In this document: in pieces, positions 1 to 12,936 of the stretch
Layout of the letters: the number at the start of each line of letters is the position of its first letter
Numbering within the stretch: the stretch's first letter is position 1
Assembly: GCA_964017155.1 (NCBI GenBank)
Contig: OZ024862.1
Span: forward strand, 34,667,690-34,731,689
Reading direction: 5' to 3'
Source of the DNA: Oasisia sp. SBJ-2009
Taxonomy: Eukaryota > Annelida > Polychaeta > Sabellida > Siboglinidae
DNA: 64,000 bases
Position numbers and translations under genes: made by a program
Notes under the pieces: model-generated
What the model was told of the DNA's origin: nothing
Databases searched by the model: none
Seen by the model: the letters and a program-made list of their open reading frames with translations, nothing else

Positions 1-1670
1 GACGCTATTGTAAATGTGTGAAATCCTTCCTGTTCACAGCACTGATGTGAGAGAAGATGTCAGCGATTGTTATGATCACGACGCGACGGAGACTAGCCTG
101 ATGTAACTGATTGCCTGCCTGTGCAATTGTGTAACCACCTCAATTAGCACGTGTCAGCGATGCGCCGACCTGTCCACCTGCTAAATTGATCCGCTAATTC
201 CAGAAGAAATGAAATCAATGCGGCTAGAAGCGTGCGTCTGCACCGGTGACACTGGGCAGACTTGTCTCTCGGAACATTCCTGGAACGCATCAATAGTTCG
301 CAGTAGGCCACAGAAGGGAAGGACAGAAGTGCTCGCGTCTGAGAAGCATTCTAATCCCACTGGAGAAGCCTTCCCGAGTCACTTAATCCTGGACATACTT
401 TATACATTTTTTTACCACATATGCAAAGGCAGCAACCGATCGAAATGCGTCGTGATTTGTGCAGGAAACTGCATGCGACGGCATGCAACTCAATAAGCTG
501 GCTGCCACGCCAATGACGCATGCACTGCACGTTCTCTGCGGACGCACGTCCAAAACCCACATGAACCCAATTCCAGCCCGTGCATGCCGCACTGTGATTC
601 AATTCTATCCAATCTGCATTCCCGGCACGGTGGCGACATTTCTAGGTCAATCTGAGGACAACAGGATGACACTTACTTTACTATGGATTCCATCGCCCGG
701 GATTCACCCCATTACCCGACTGGACCGATTCTCAGACAGACAAAACCGTGATTGACCTAACAGTGACCCGATAAGTGAACAACAAATATCGAATGAAACA
801 ATATGCATATGCACAACATGAAAGGTATTCCTGAAATTACATACATCAACAGAAAACTAATCATGGATTGGTCACCTGCGGCAACCAGTATTAAACAAGA
901 TTACTATCAAGTATGTGGATCTGCCCCCGGATATGTTAGTGCCGTGGTGTATCAGAACATTAGTGGCAGTTGTCTCAGAGGACTGTCTTGTGGTAGGAAA
1001 TAACAAATGGGCAACAGTAGTCATGTCAATGTGTGTGTTGTGCTAGAGCACTACATCACATTACGCATATGTCACAACCGTGTGAGAACAGCGGTCATTG
1101 CACATTTGTTTATATGTTCAAAAATGCTGGTTTACGAGAAAAACAAAGCACTCATGGGAGTGGCCATATGATACTGTAATGCTGATCGCATCTGTGAGAC
1201 TGATTGTTGCTGTCGGGTACAGCTTACGGGGAAATGACGCAGCTATTGCGAGCTGCAACACTAAGAGGATTATCAATGTTGACCACTGAGGCTCACAATC
1301 CCTGGAACCACAGTTCCTGTAACATTACATGTCCGTCACTGCCCTAAGCCAGGCTCGCATTTCTCCTGAAGACGCATTCATCACGTATGTTAAGACTTCA
1401 TAATGTCAAAGGCTAGTGGCCAGTCATCTAATTCGCAAGCACGTCATCACTGACGTACGTACGCCCACTTCTATTACGGACAATTGGTCGTGTGCTACGC
1501 ATAATGCGAATATGGTAAGTGCAGTCGTGTATGTGACCTACCCTGTTCTGGTCAAATTCCCACATGCAAGCAGGCAATATAATATTTATTTTTGGGGTGT
1601 GCTTGCAATTTAGCAAGATCCATAAAAAAACTCCAAATATATATTTCTGAATCTTTAACTTCTCCATTTC
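1..1670. other. No supported gene
   Basis: Mixed-composition DNA. Short ORFs (the longest under 100 codons) occur on both strands and overlap one another. None has a recognisable domain, and no convincing splice pair was seen. It may be intron or flank of the gene to its right. Confidence 0.5.
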
Positions 1671-1673
1671 CAT

Positions 1674-1860
1674 CCAATTGAATCCCCCCTGAGGTTTTCA
1701 ACTGAACCCCCTTGGAGCATCCAATTGTACCCCGAGGTCTTCAACTGTACCCCTTCGAACATCCAATTGCCCTCCTGAGGTCTTCAACTGTACCCCCTTG
1801 TGACCTCCAACTGCATCCCACTGTGACCTCTAGCTTACCCACTTGAAAATATCACCCCCT
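1674..1860. repeat. Degenerate minisatellite, C-rich
   Basis: About six diverged copies of a unit of roughly 30 bases built on CCAATTGTACCCC and GAGGTCTTCAACTG. The sub-motif GACCTCCAACTGC near 1803 is the reverse complement of the core of the G-rich array at 46,976-48,010, so the two may be one repeat family. Confidence 0.6.
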
Positions 1861-4800
1861 TGAGAATATCAACTGCAATCTCCCACTCCTTTTGAACTAT
1901 TCTTTAGCTGCAGGCAACCCACCCCACCCCCAATTCTCCCCACCCCTCCCAGGGTATGACCTTGGCCAGTGGGAACACTCTCGGTCATATTTAATCAACC
2001 CCTTCCCGTCAAAGTCAAACCTGATGGATCGTGTCAGACGTGATGGATTAGGCAACCACCGTCCGGGTTAAACTCAATCCCGGAAATATGGCTGTTCGAC
2101 TCACAGGAAATTGTGATATCAGAAGTGATTGAGTCTATTCCAGAGGAAAGTGTTTCCTGTGCCGTGCCACTTACACAGCACAGCCAACGTCTGCAACGCA
2201 TCCGCATTGCAAAATGTGTTTGCTGCCCATGATGGTCTCACAACAACATTCGGGGGAACATGAACTATACTACACAAATTTGCCAGGGATCACTATTTAG
2301 GGCGGTATTATATTTTTCGCCATGGGTATCACTCAAAAAAACTAAAAATGGCATGTATTCGAGGACATATTTATTTCCTGAATTTCATTGCTGTATACGA
2401 AATGTGAATAATTGGTAACACGCGTTCTGTCATCAAAGAAGCAGACCCCCAAAAATTGAGGTTTTAGAATGTTACTCCAAGCCATGAAAATATCCCAAAC
2501 AGTTTAATTACCAGCAGCAACAACTGTCATTAGTTTGTGTGCGACCAACGCAATGCAATCACAGCCTGGCAACGGCGTCTCATGCTTCCAATGAGTCTTT
2601 GAGTCTGAATGGCTGCCATCTCAAGATGATTCCATTACAAACGTGGTATGATCCTTAGCAAATTTTGAGTAGTATATTCACTTCAATTCACAAGTTCCCA
2701 TCACACTGCGGTCCACCCCAATGGAACCCACAATGTGCAAACAGCCAAACACTGCCCTTGAACGGTGCAAACCTTCAGGGTAGATTAGAGTCTTGAATAC
2801 AAACTGGAATCCAGGCACGCCAGACAGCCCGAGATCTTGCGATCAATAGGTGAACTGCGATAGAAACAATAAAGAAAACAATGCACCGGCTCCTGGGTCA
2901 TGACCCACCTTGGCAGAATACCGCGACTGCCAAATGAGCACCACTAAATGTTGCTAATCCAGACTTGGAAATATAGGTAATTTAATTATGTCTAGTACAT
3001 TAGCGACAGCAATGAGTGCCACAGGAGTTGGTGTATAGGGGGGGGGGGGGCAGGCCAATGTTTACTGGGTGCTAAGTTGCACGTTCTTAGCTAGTTTTGG
3101 ACCAGAGAACACCAGCACAGCAATTCCTGGCACCTGCATCACCTGCTGGGTACGGCTAATGTCGTTGCCAACTATTCTCAAAAGCCCCTGGGTCATACTA
3201 CCACCGGGATACACCCACCGGTGGAGATTTTGTGCAAATTCGCAATGAGTAATGAAAATACCTTCGAGGGAAATGTTTCAAATAAGCATCCTCAATTCCC
3301 TGGTTCGCTTCCCATGCAGCGTCGTTAAACAGTTACAATTGCTGCTGTCGTCCATGTTGACTGGGTTTGTACAACTCGACTTAGACGTTTACCAGGAATG
3401 GACATAGCAGACAAGTGTAACAGTAATAATATTGGAGTAAATGCTCAATTAACCTGAATTTCTGAGTTTGTCACCTTGTAGTAATTACAACTCGACAAGT
3501 GTCCCATGTTTCTAACTGGTTCATTATAAGATTCACACTTTGTTGGTTAAATAATATACTTTTATGCCACAGACATGAAGTACAACATGCCTCCAATTAG
3601 CATGTTTTAAAACAGCAGCAGCAGTCATTTATACAAATTGTCTTTCTGATAATATTATAAAAGGTTATTTATACATTGTAAGCAGCTATACACACACATA
3701 CACATTAATTACTTAACTGAGCAGTTAAGTGTTCTACACCTGTAACTTACTACCTGCAGCTGTCACTTCCTGCAACCCACAGTCTCAATGTGTTTTAATG
3801 TACACCCAAAATGGTTTGGGCATCGATTTTTTAGGTTTAATGGTTTTCCAAGATGTCAGACAAATGTGAAAAAGCTCACATCCATGCCTAAGTGTGGTCT
3901 GCTGTGGTATATCCTGTTCCACAGCAATCGTCTACTTCACCACTGGTGTTTTCTACTGGTGTCAGCATCAGAACCCCAGACAAGTGAAGCCGCAGGCCAT
4001 TAAGGGAAAGTATGGCATTAGGATTGTTCTCTGAGATCAAAGGACTCGATGCAGAAATTTAAAACGTGTTAGAAAAAGTCTATTGCTGCTTTCATGGAAA
4101 TGTGATCTGCCTCCCACGGTCATTGTAGAAATCCTCAATTATTAAAACTTACACAACAACAACTACAAGACTGTCGCCTTGGTTTGTCTTGCCTTAGGCG
4201 ACAACAATCCAACAGCCAAGAGTGAGGAACATTCATTTGGTTCTGCTGTCAAATGACGGTTTAATCGGTTTAATCATCACTGTATTTATACACCAATTTC
4301 TTGATAAAAGTATATTCAATGGTATTAGCAACGTTTTCGAACTATTAGTTTTTGGAAACCTTATTTGTACGAATTGACTGTAACATCGTTCTATATTTAC
4401 AAAACCCATGACATAAAAAATATCAAAAACAATCAACACCCAAATCAACACCAATTACCCTGATATAGGAAAGTGTCGCAAAATGTCACTGGTGAACGCA
4501 ACACATCACTGTGGTCTCAACATAACACGGACGGTATTACCTGAATAAAATCTGATACAAACCGAGCGACCACAAAGACTTAGAAGGCAGTAACATTTAT
4601 GCACATTTCATTAAGAAAGGCCGCCATTTGATCACGACCATGGCAACATATTTGGCTATGGTTTCCCACATCCAATTAGCCGGCACACGTATTGATTCCT
4701 GCGGGAAACCTAAGCAATCAGTAGACTGTGTAACAAATCCAACCCCCAACCACATATTCCAAGGGATCTACAGCATTTTTTCTGAAGGCATTCCGCCAGA

Positions 4801-4985
4801 TGATATTTCATCACACAGGGCATGGTGTGACATTCATCCCACATCTGTGTCATGTGACCACACCAGATGTCACTAGTTAGTTGGCAAAACAGGGACTGTC
4901 TTGTTTTTATTTCTTCTGGTGTCAGTGGCCCTTGTTTTGGTTTGTTCTAGTGTTACCGATGTGGAAGATGAAGCCATTAAGTTTG
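1861..4985. other. No supported gene
   Basis: No recognisable exon on either strand. There is a run of ten or more G near 3039-3050. A short imperfect hairpin lies near 4169-4202 (TGTCGCCT and AGGCGACA as arms). The 82-codon ORF at 4628-4876 on the plus strand has no recognised domain and no supporting splice context. Confidence 0.5.
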
Positions 4986-4997
4986 CAGTCGCAACAC

Positions 4998-5052
4998 ACA
5001 TGCACGCACGCACGCACGCGCGCGCGCGCGCGCACACACACACACACACACA
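4998..5052. repeat. CACG / CG / CA alternating tract
   Basis: (CACG)n passes into (CG)n and then (CA)n over about 55 bases. Alternating purine-pyrimidine with a CG core is the classic sequence type for Z-DNA formation. Confidence 0.9.
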
Positions 5053-5178
5053 ATGCAATGCATAAGGGTGGGTGTGTGATTTTTGGTCATGAGCACATAT
5101 CGCTAAGGAGATAAACCTCTTCAGTGGTGTCACATTACAAATTAAACATCACGTTAATGTAAACTGATATTAACAATA

Positions 5179-5600
5179 ATTGAAGCACCAAGATCAAAAA
5201 AACATAAGTCACAAATTGATACTTTTTAGTAAATCATTAAAAGGTTGGATATTAGGACTAATGATCCGGTTGGTGTCATCAAGGGCAAAGGGTCTCAGGC
5301 ATTAATGAACCAGTTGGTGTCATAAGGGGCAAAGGGTCTCAGGCATTAATGAACCAGTTGGTGTCATAAGGGGCAAAGGGTCTCAGGCATTAATGAACCA
5401 GTTGGTGTCATAAGGGGCAAAGGGTCTCAGGCATTAATGAACCAGTTGGTGTCATAAGGGGCAAAGGGTCTCAGGCATTAATGAACCAGTTGGTGTCATA
5501 AGGGGCAAAGGGTCTCAGGCATTAATGAACCAGTTGGTGTCATAAGGGGCAAAGGGTCTCAGGCATGCACTTCTGTTGTTTTTTATCGTGGTGCTTCAAT
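5179..5600. mobile_element. Candidate nonautonomous element: 44-bp tandem array between inverted repeats
   Basis: ATTGAAGCACCAAGATC at 5179 and its near reverse complement GTGGTGCTTCAAT ending at 5600 flank a tandem array (5258-5566) of seven 44-bp units. Six units are almost identical and the first is diverged. No ORF lies inside. The layout recalls bivalve pearl-type elements, but no target-site duplication is clear. Confidence 0.5.
5258..5566. repeat. 44-bp tandem repeat, 7 copies
   Basis: The unit contains GAACCAGTTGGTGTCATAAG and GGCAAAGGGTCTCAGGC. Copies 2-7 differ at almost no position, which points to recent expansion or homogenisation. Confidence 0.95.
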
Positions 5601-5639
5601 CTCGGTGTTAGCGGGGTGCTCACACACTGCATAGTCGAA

Positions 5640-5890
5640 ACAACAGCGAGACAATTTACCCGTCACAGGTGGCGCCACTAGCCGATTGCGGGGTGTACTG
5701 GTGCGCGAGGTTGGCCACGAGCTCGCCAGGACATGCGCAGTCCGTTTGGCTGTTCCTGTGTCATGTGACGGGTAGCGGTAGCAGTAGCGGGGGTAGCGGC
5801 CGATGTAGCGTAGCGGGTGCAGCGGGGAGAAAGCAGAAATGTGCTGGTGTTAGTGTTGGTGAGAGACGGTGCAGTTGCAAGACACTACAG
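5640..5890. other. CpG-richer segment of unknown role
   Basis: GC-rich for this window, with GTAGCGGTAGC-type short repeats near 5773-5825. Minus-strand frames are open for up to about 60 codons, but I recognise no domain. A possible acceptor (ATGACACAG) on the minus strand could begin a short terminal exon, which I cannot support further. Confidence 0.3.
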
Positions 5891-6264
5891 CTGTGTACAA
5901 ACATGCTCCTAGCTCCTTTTGGCTTAGTTTTCCCCAATCGAAACTAGTAAAATATGCTACCAAATAATTGGTAATCTTAACAATTTTAACATTTCCAAGG
6001 CAGGTGATGTTAGTAAGCAGATATTGGTGATTGTCAAGCAAGCGCGGTCCAAGGATTAGGTAAAATTACACAAAGTCAGGCATTTTATATACACTTCATA
6101 TTATGAATGTTGGTAGTATATGAGGCTTACAACACCAATGGTGACTGTATCTGTGGCCAACAGTGAGGGGCCGCGGTGGGGCAGGTATTGGGTGAGACAT
6201 TTGCTGGTACTCTTGTGAAAGATCATCAAAGACAGAATGTGTAAAATTATGAGAAAAATATATT

Positions 6265-6265
<1 letters not shown>

Positions 6266-6300
<35 letters not shown>

Positions 6301-6406
6301 GTGTATATTCATTCAATTTATTTCTTATATATGCTTGGTAGCACATAGTACGTACAGAACTACATATACACACTAATAATACTGCATATATATATATATA
6401 TATACT

Positions 6407-6455
<49 letters not shown>
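6266..6455. repeat. TA-rich microsatellites
   Basis: Three (TA)n tracts, near 6266-6300, 6385-6405 and 6412-6452, with mixed CACA/TATA between. Confidence 0.9.
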
Positions 6456-6758
6456 GTATATTATAAGCATGTGCACTAGACTGTATTAAGATATGGTTGT
6501 CAACTTATCAGAAGTCTAAACATGTACCGTGAACCGTACACTGCACTTTGACAACTGAGATAAGTGGCTTCCACTGTATTGGTGCACGGCAGAAATCAAA
6601 TTAACTACCAATTACTTTCCCGATTACTTTTCACGGAAGACGAATCGACAGGGGAGAGGCCCTCTGGTGTAATGGAATCTGTGTCGATCGCTAGAGCCAC
6701 AAAACTATATCATGGACAGTTGGACATTGTGCTATATATATATTATATATGTATCTCT

Positions 6759-6806
6759 GAGTGTGTGTGTGTGTGTGTGTGGTGTGTGTGTGTGGTGTGT
6801 GTGTGT

Positions 6807-6873
<67 letters not shown>

Positions 6874-6880
6874 ATGTACA

Positions 6881-6936
<56 letters not shown>
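6759..6936. repeat. Compound (GT)n-(TA)n microsatellite
   Basis: GT repeats interrupted by GTGG steps run from about 6759 to 6872. A short spacer is followed by an uninterrupted (TA)n tract at about 6881-6936. Confidence 0.95.
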
Positions 6937-6938
<2 letters not shown>

Positions 6939-6999
6939 CAGAGAAGAACACAAAATGAAATTGAGGAATAGAACTAAGGCCAGCCTCACCCATGGCAAC

Positions 7000-8046
7000 A
7001 GATAATCAAGAAAATAACAACGAACACATGTAATGTATTATTTAAAAACTACATGAGACTTGACGGGACAAGAACAGACACTGGTGGGGTGTGATCTTTA
7101 GTAGAAAGTACCACTCAGGCACTATAGACACACTATAGAACTACAGAATACCACTCAGGCACCATACAGAACCACACAGACACATTATACGACTACAGGC
7201 ATTTTTAAAGATACATCCTGTAGTAAGAGACAGTTGGGGTTATTAAAAATTGACATACAATACAATGACTTGTCAGTGATTTACTTATCTCCTTGTGAAT
7301 GAAGGTGAAGCATGTTTTGATTTAGCTCACACCCAGTAAAATGTTTACACAGCAGTTATACACTTAACTAATAAAATGTCTTCTTTACCACCCATACAAG
7401 CCATCCCACTGGATGCTAGGAGAGTTGTGGTAAACACACCAGTCAGTGCTGCTAATGACAGGACTAATCACTAGGAGGAACCAGGCTGACCTTGGCCCTA
7501 CTGACCAGCTCCAAAATGTGGGAACTTGTGCCATTAATTAAGTGGGCACCACATTAAGGCCACAGCCAGACGGGTCAGTGGCTCTTCCTTCCTGGACATG
7601 AGCAAACAGTGTGGCCAGTCCACTTAACGGCCTGTACTGTCCACAGGCTGTAGTGACCAGGAGAGGCTGAAATAGGTGGTGTTTACGCCTGCTGACATTT
7701 ACTCATCTCTTCAGTGCATACAGTACTAATTACCTCCCCCTCCTCTGAATTGTACTTTAACATATTGTTATTTTTCCAGATTGATAGACCTGACAACATA
7801 CACATCTATTTTAGAACACTGTTCTGGCAAACGCAGGACCTAATAGCTACCACCATAATACTCACTACCAAACCCCAGAACAGAGTTGTTTACATTCAAA
7901 ATGGTTATGCGATTCACATGTAAGAAACATTTTATATAGTCACCATAAATAGTATGTGGGTCTTGACCCATCTCAACTGTAGTGCACTCTATACAGCCAG
8001 GTAATATCTATACTTGTAAATGGTCCCTGTGTATCGACCCAGTTTA
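7000..8046. other. No supported gene
   Basis: Non-coding in appearance. A few imperfect short repeats (CACTCAGGCAC with ACTATAGA) lie at 7110-7190. No exon was recognised. Confidence 0.5.
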
Positions 8047-9093
8047 ACCCTGCGACCGGCCAGTGAAAATTCAGTTTTGCATACTGTTACAATAAAAATC
8101 ATAACTCTGCACATACTTTTCGTAAAAATATGAATTATATATAATTTTACTGCCAAATGAATTCTTTATTATAATAAAAATTATACTATCTTTATTATGT
8201 CAGATAATCACGGCGATATTATTAGCTGAACGTCATCCAAAAAAATATGAAAAAAATAAACGCACTATCCCGTTCCTAAATAATTACTGAGCGGACAGAT
8301 TTCCTACTTCCAGTGAGACAAACGTAGCCAAACATATTAGCTCCCAAATAAAACAAAAATGAATCAAATCCGTTGAGAACTTTTATTTTTACGAATTTTT
8401 TTCGACATCGCGGTAGGCCATTTTAGGCCGGCCGATTGCTGCTACATTCGCCACCGGCGCAAACCCGCGGCGCGAACGGCGAGAAGTACCGCTGACAAAT
8501 GGTCAAATTTTCACATCAAAAAGCATCCAAAGTTATTCTAACTAATTGAACTAGTATAATAGGCACATCCTTGAATACTGTCAGTTGTTTTGTCGAAATA
8601 TAGCCGCGGTAACTTGAGATATTTCGAAGTAAACGTTTGAATCTGAAACGGCCTTCGACACGACCGTCCGCCATCTTGTTGTTTACGTCTGGACCGGCGG
8701 AAATATGGCGCGGTTTTTGAAAGCTTGCTTCTGATTCGCTGGACCAGTTTCATTCAATTGTTTATTTTTCCCTGATTGGGCAAGAACAGAGCTTTCTATT
8801 GGTGCCACGTATGTGGGGGTCGGACCTTTATGAATGGATGCGTAAATTCGTCATGGAAGGCGTAGTAAACCACCCAAATTTGGGCATCAAATTTATCACG
8901 TGTTTTGTCCGGCCGCGTGTAACTCGCTGTCATTCAAACTGCTCATGAATAAATATACACCATTTTGAAAAATCTGTCAGCTATCCGATGATACCAAATG
9001 TGCGCGGGTCGGTTAATGATTATGCAAACGAAAAATGTGTTTATGCGGGAAGGTGTCTAGGGCCGATTAATCGGCCATGTGCGGTCGCAGGGT
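8047..9093. mobile_element. Candidate terminal-inverted-repeat DNA element, about 1.05 kb
   Basis: ACCCTGCGACCG at 8047-8058 is matched exactly by its reverse complement at 9082-9093. The left side is preceded by TTTAA, so TTAA-CCC is present as in the piggyBac superfamily, but the right flank reads GGG-TCAC, so the TTAA duplication is not intact. The interior is CpG-rich (8430-8490), contains CCGCCATCTTG (8668) and has no long ORF. A CpG-rich promoter or conserved non-coding block is the alternative. Confidence 0.4.
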
Positions 9094-9235
9094 CACAATT
9101 TGTTCAAGAAAATCCTCACTGGCCTAATCTTAATATACAGAACTGCAAAGATCATCCGATAGCGAAAAACTATAGTTTTTATGTTCACAAACAAGTTGGC
9201 AACCTCTGTGTCAATATCCACCGTGACGACTAACT

Positions 9236-9283
9236 TAATTTGACAAGTAACGAAAATCGTCATTGACAAGTAACGAAAATAGA
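9236..9283. repeat. Short direct repeat
   Basis: TTGACAAGTAACGAAAAT occurs twice, about 27 bases apart. Confidence 0.8.
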
Positions 9284-9299
9284 CCTCGACAGTGCAGCC

Positions 9300-10450
9300 A
9301 CAGCCAACATGAGGTCGATTTGACTTCCTAGACAGACACGATGGCAGAGCCGTCATAACTGTAGGCGCATTCTAAAAATAGGACAGGTGAAAGGACAAAT
9401 CTGTGAAGAGGAAGTGCCAAAATAAAGTCACCTAACTGGACATAGATATGAGGGAGTAAATCGTGACCAGTGACTGAGCTATGAAAACTTAGCAGCCAGG
9501 TAAACAGGGTCTCAGCCACTTTGGTGTGTGCATAACAAGGTCATAGATCTAGTTGCTGCGAGGTCACCATCCTACCTGCTATTTTATTGACAGTTAATTT
9601 ATAACATCTCTCTGCAGCTGTCCATATCTCCGCGTGAAATATGGCCACGTGTAAACTGCAGACAAACGCCACTTAACGGTCTGCGTGGAACTGGAAACAT
9701 GTTTTTGGCACGGGGCTATTTTGGGACGTTGCAGGTTTTAACAGCTTTATCACCTCTTTAATACGTACCTAACTACCTATACTTAGATGCATTGTGTGTG
9801 TTTACAAGCAAGGGCTACCTACTGACCTGACACAGTGTTAGGTATTCACTGGCCCCTATCATGTCAGTCATCGATCAACCATATCAATTTCTTAGCACGG
9901 AATCACACAAAAACAGAGGCTTAATGACAGAGAATGTTGCCGACCCCAGAAGAAATGTGTCTGCTTCTGGATGGGATTCTGGGTAACCAACTAGCCAGGG
10001 CTGCTGCCGGGCCCGTGTTCCATTTCAGGTTGCAAATAATCAAATTAACAATGGTTACATATCAAATTCGCAAGGGACACGCCTGAGGTCTGTAGCTACT
10101 TACACCAGCTGTCAATCGAGTGCATTGTAAACAGGCCGTGAAAAAGGGTCAGGCCATGGTTTTTATGGCTGGGTGTTTTTTGCTTCTCCCCTACATTGTG
10201 GTGGACGTGCTGCTGCACTGTTGTAGAAATGCACACAGGGCTGTTGAAATGTAGCATTTCATCAGACAGGAGGAATAACCCGATGGCATGCTGACAAAAA
10301 CCTTGTCAGCGAGAACAGGTCGCTTAGCAGGAGGCCAGGATATGTTTCTCTTGTGTATCTGTGTAGATGTCATAGATATCTTTGACAGCATTTACGGTAA
10401 ACTGTATAATCTATATTTGATATTCCTTGTTGATGACACCAAATGCATGC
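9300..10450. other. No supported gene
   Basis: No exon, RNA gene or clear repeat recognised on either strand. Confidence 0.5.
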
Positions 10451-10462
10451 ACCTACGTACAC

Positions 10463-10504
10463 ACACGCACGCACGCACGCACGCACACACGCACACACAC
10501 ACAC
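10463..10504. repeat. (CACG)n/(CA)n microsatellite
   Basis: Alternating CACG and CA steps; a smaller relative of the tracts near 5.0, 28.8 and 45.4 kb. Confidence 0.85.
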
Positions 10505-11102
10505 TCATGTAATATTTTATATGTGTGAATCGCACCTCTGTTGCAACAAACGTCATCCACATATGATACAACAGCTCCACATAAACCTTGCAATACGTCA
10601 GTATACGGTAGACTGGAGACAGCGCGTGGGCAATGCAAATAAACACGCCTGTGCACTGACGCCTTCCAGGAAATATAGCGACTGTCACACCTACTGTAAG
10701 CTGCCTGCCTTACATCACAGGTAATTACTGACTCGGCTGCACCAGGTGGCTCAACAGCCACACACTTTCAAACATTTATTTTTTATTCATAACAATAATA
10801 GTTGTTATTTCACTCTCTGGGCAATCAATGAGATTGAAATGGGTACATAAAACATGCAAAGTATATTTAAAATAGATAGAAATAATATATAATTTTAAAG
10901 ACAATAGCACAAATAAAAATGTAGAGAATATATGATATGTATCTATAAAACTAATTTAAATAATTTAAGACATTAAAACATATTTTCTGTGATTGTTTGA
11001 CTAAACTTATTAAAAAATAATAAATATTTTAAAACATAAAAATAACTATATCTAAAGAATAAATTAAGACTACAATATTTTACACATATCCATATCAGCA
11101 AT

Positions 11103-11986
11103 TCAGACATGGGGTCAAATACATTTGTATTTGTATTTGAAAGTATTTAAATACTTTTTTTAAAGTATTTGTATTTGACATTTAGGAATTGAAAGTATTT
11201 GTATTTAAATACTTTCCTAAAGTATTTTATATTTCAAATACTTTTCAAATACTTTTTCAAATACTTTTTCAAATGTGTATACTAATTGCAATTTTAAATA
11301 GTTTTTGATTGAATTATTAAAACTCAAGTAACTGTACTGTGTCTTGTGGCAATTTACTCAGGAATTACGGCCTAGTAAAGGCAATTAAGCCATCATATGA
11401 GCAGTCATTGAGGCAGTGGACCTTTGAGACCACTGTATAAGAAGGCTTGTTACAAGAAGCCACTGCCTCACTTGTCAGTTGTCACTGGGATGTAGTTAGC
11501 AACAACAAGACTCCCTTGCACTGTCTTATCACTGTTTTCATGGTCCAGTTAATGAAACTGAACTGCCTGGTGACTGCCAGATGTGGTGACCAGTCAAATA
11601 TTTGCTTCACCTGTAGCCTGTGGCTTAAGAGAAGGTGGTGGCTTTTCAAGTCAGGTGGTATCTTCGAATCATAGAGGGTAGATGTGTTGTAACTGCATGT
11701 TAGTTACCTATGAACCTGCGACCATGGCAGGCAAGCCCACCAAGCAGCAGTCGCTGATATTTTCACATTTTTTCAATAAACTAGATGAACTGCTTGATAT
11801 ATCGTTTTGTTTCTTTTACCTATATAGTAATATATCCTGAAAATGAAAAGTATTTAAAAAAGTATTTGAAATACTTTTCAAAAGTATTTGTATTTAAATA
11901 CATTTGCATTTAAAAGTATTTGTATTTGAATCCCTCAAAAGTATTTGTATTTAAATACATTTCAATGTATTTGACCCCATGTCTGA
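11103..11986. mobile_element. hAT-like nonautonomous fold-back element, 884 bp
   Basis: TCAGACATGGGGTCAAATAC at the left end is matched by its reverse complement at the right end. Both ends continue into many copies of AAGTATTTGTATTTAAATAC, so the termini can fold back over more than 100 bases. The flanks TCAGCAAT (11095-11102) and TCAGCATG (11987-11994) agree at six of eight positions, consistent with an old 8-bp target duplication of the hAT type. Near 11724 an ATG opens MAGKPTKQQSLIFSHFFNK, which resembles the N-terminus of a transposase and then fails. That suggests a deletion derivative of an autonomous parent. Confidence 0.75.
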
Positions 11987-12593
11987 TCAGCATGCACGGA
12001 AGTTTGTTAATAGTCACTGTGAGTTCTATTGATTAAACAGACACCAGTTAATGAAACATCCTCTCAAAAGTACAATTATTGTCATTGTCATCAAATTAGG
12101 TTTTCATTAATGTCTGCATCGTGTGTTAGTTAAACTACCATTTAACTCCTTGTGTTTAACTCTCTTTAAGTTTAAGAAACTGTACATACAATATATATAA
12201 TGAACAGTATATTTCTTTTATCATATTCCTCTTTCTGTCACTTTAGTATCTGTTATGTTATTCAATAAATTCTACTTCAACCAAATTACTGGCACTGACA
12301 TCCACCGAATAGAATAACCATGTGGCATGGGGATATATTCTCTTGTTTACTGCACAGGTTCGTCTTAGAATTTTTATTTTGTGAAACAATATACTTTAGA
12401 GGAAAGCACTAGTGTATAAACCTTGTTGAGTAAATGAAAAATTTATTTAAAAGATGAACAATCTCAGAATGCAACCGTAGAAGGAAAATTGCTCCCGGTC
12501 ACTTATTGACCTATAAGTTTCAACTTGTCATAACAGAAGGTCACTTCCAATTAGCACTGACAGTTGTATTAAACATGGAGAAAGAGGAGCCAG

Positions 12594-12640
12594 TGGCTAA
12601 TGACATCACTAATGACATCACTAATGACATCACTGACTCA
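12594..12640. repeat. 12-bp tandem repeat, about 3.5 copies
   Basis: The unit is TAATGACATCAC. It is in frame with a 61-codon plus-strand ORF (NDITNDITNDIT) that has no other sign of being a gene. Confidence 0.85.
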
Positions 12641-12936
12641 GTGATTACTTTAAAACACAAAACCAGCCCCATGGGAGGGGGTGCTAACTAGGACTGTGCT
12701 AGGAATGGGGCATGTTCATAATCAATTATTGGTTTGTGAAATCAATCAGTGATCAATTATGTAGGGCCACCATTCCAGGCTTACTCGCCACATGGTAGCA
12801 CTAGTACCACAATGTTGACACATTTAATGTGTTGCATCTGTGTGTGATATGAGCTTTCTGAGCCCACCCTAACCATGGCAGTTTCTACCAGCTTCCTTGT
12901 GCCATATACCAAAGAGACCACCATGAGGGCTTATGA

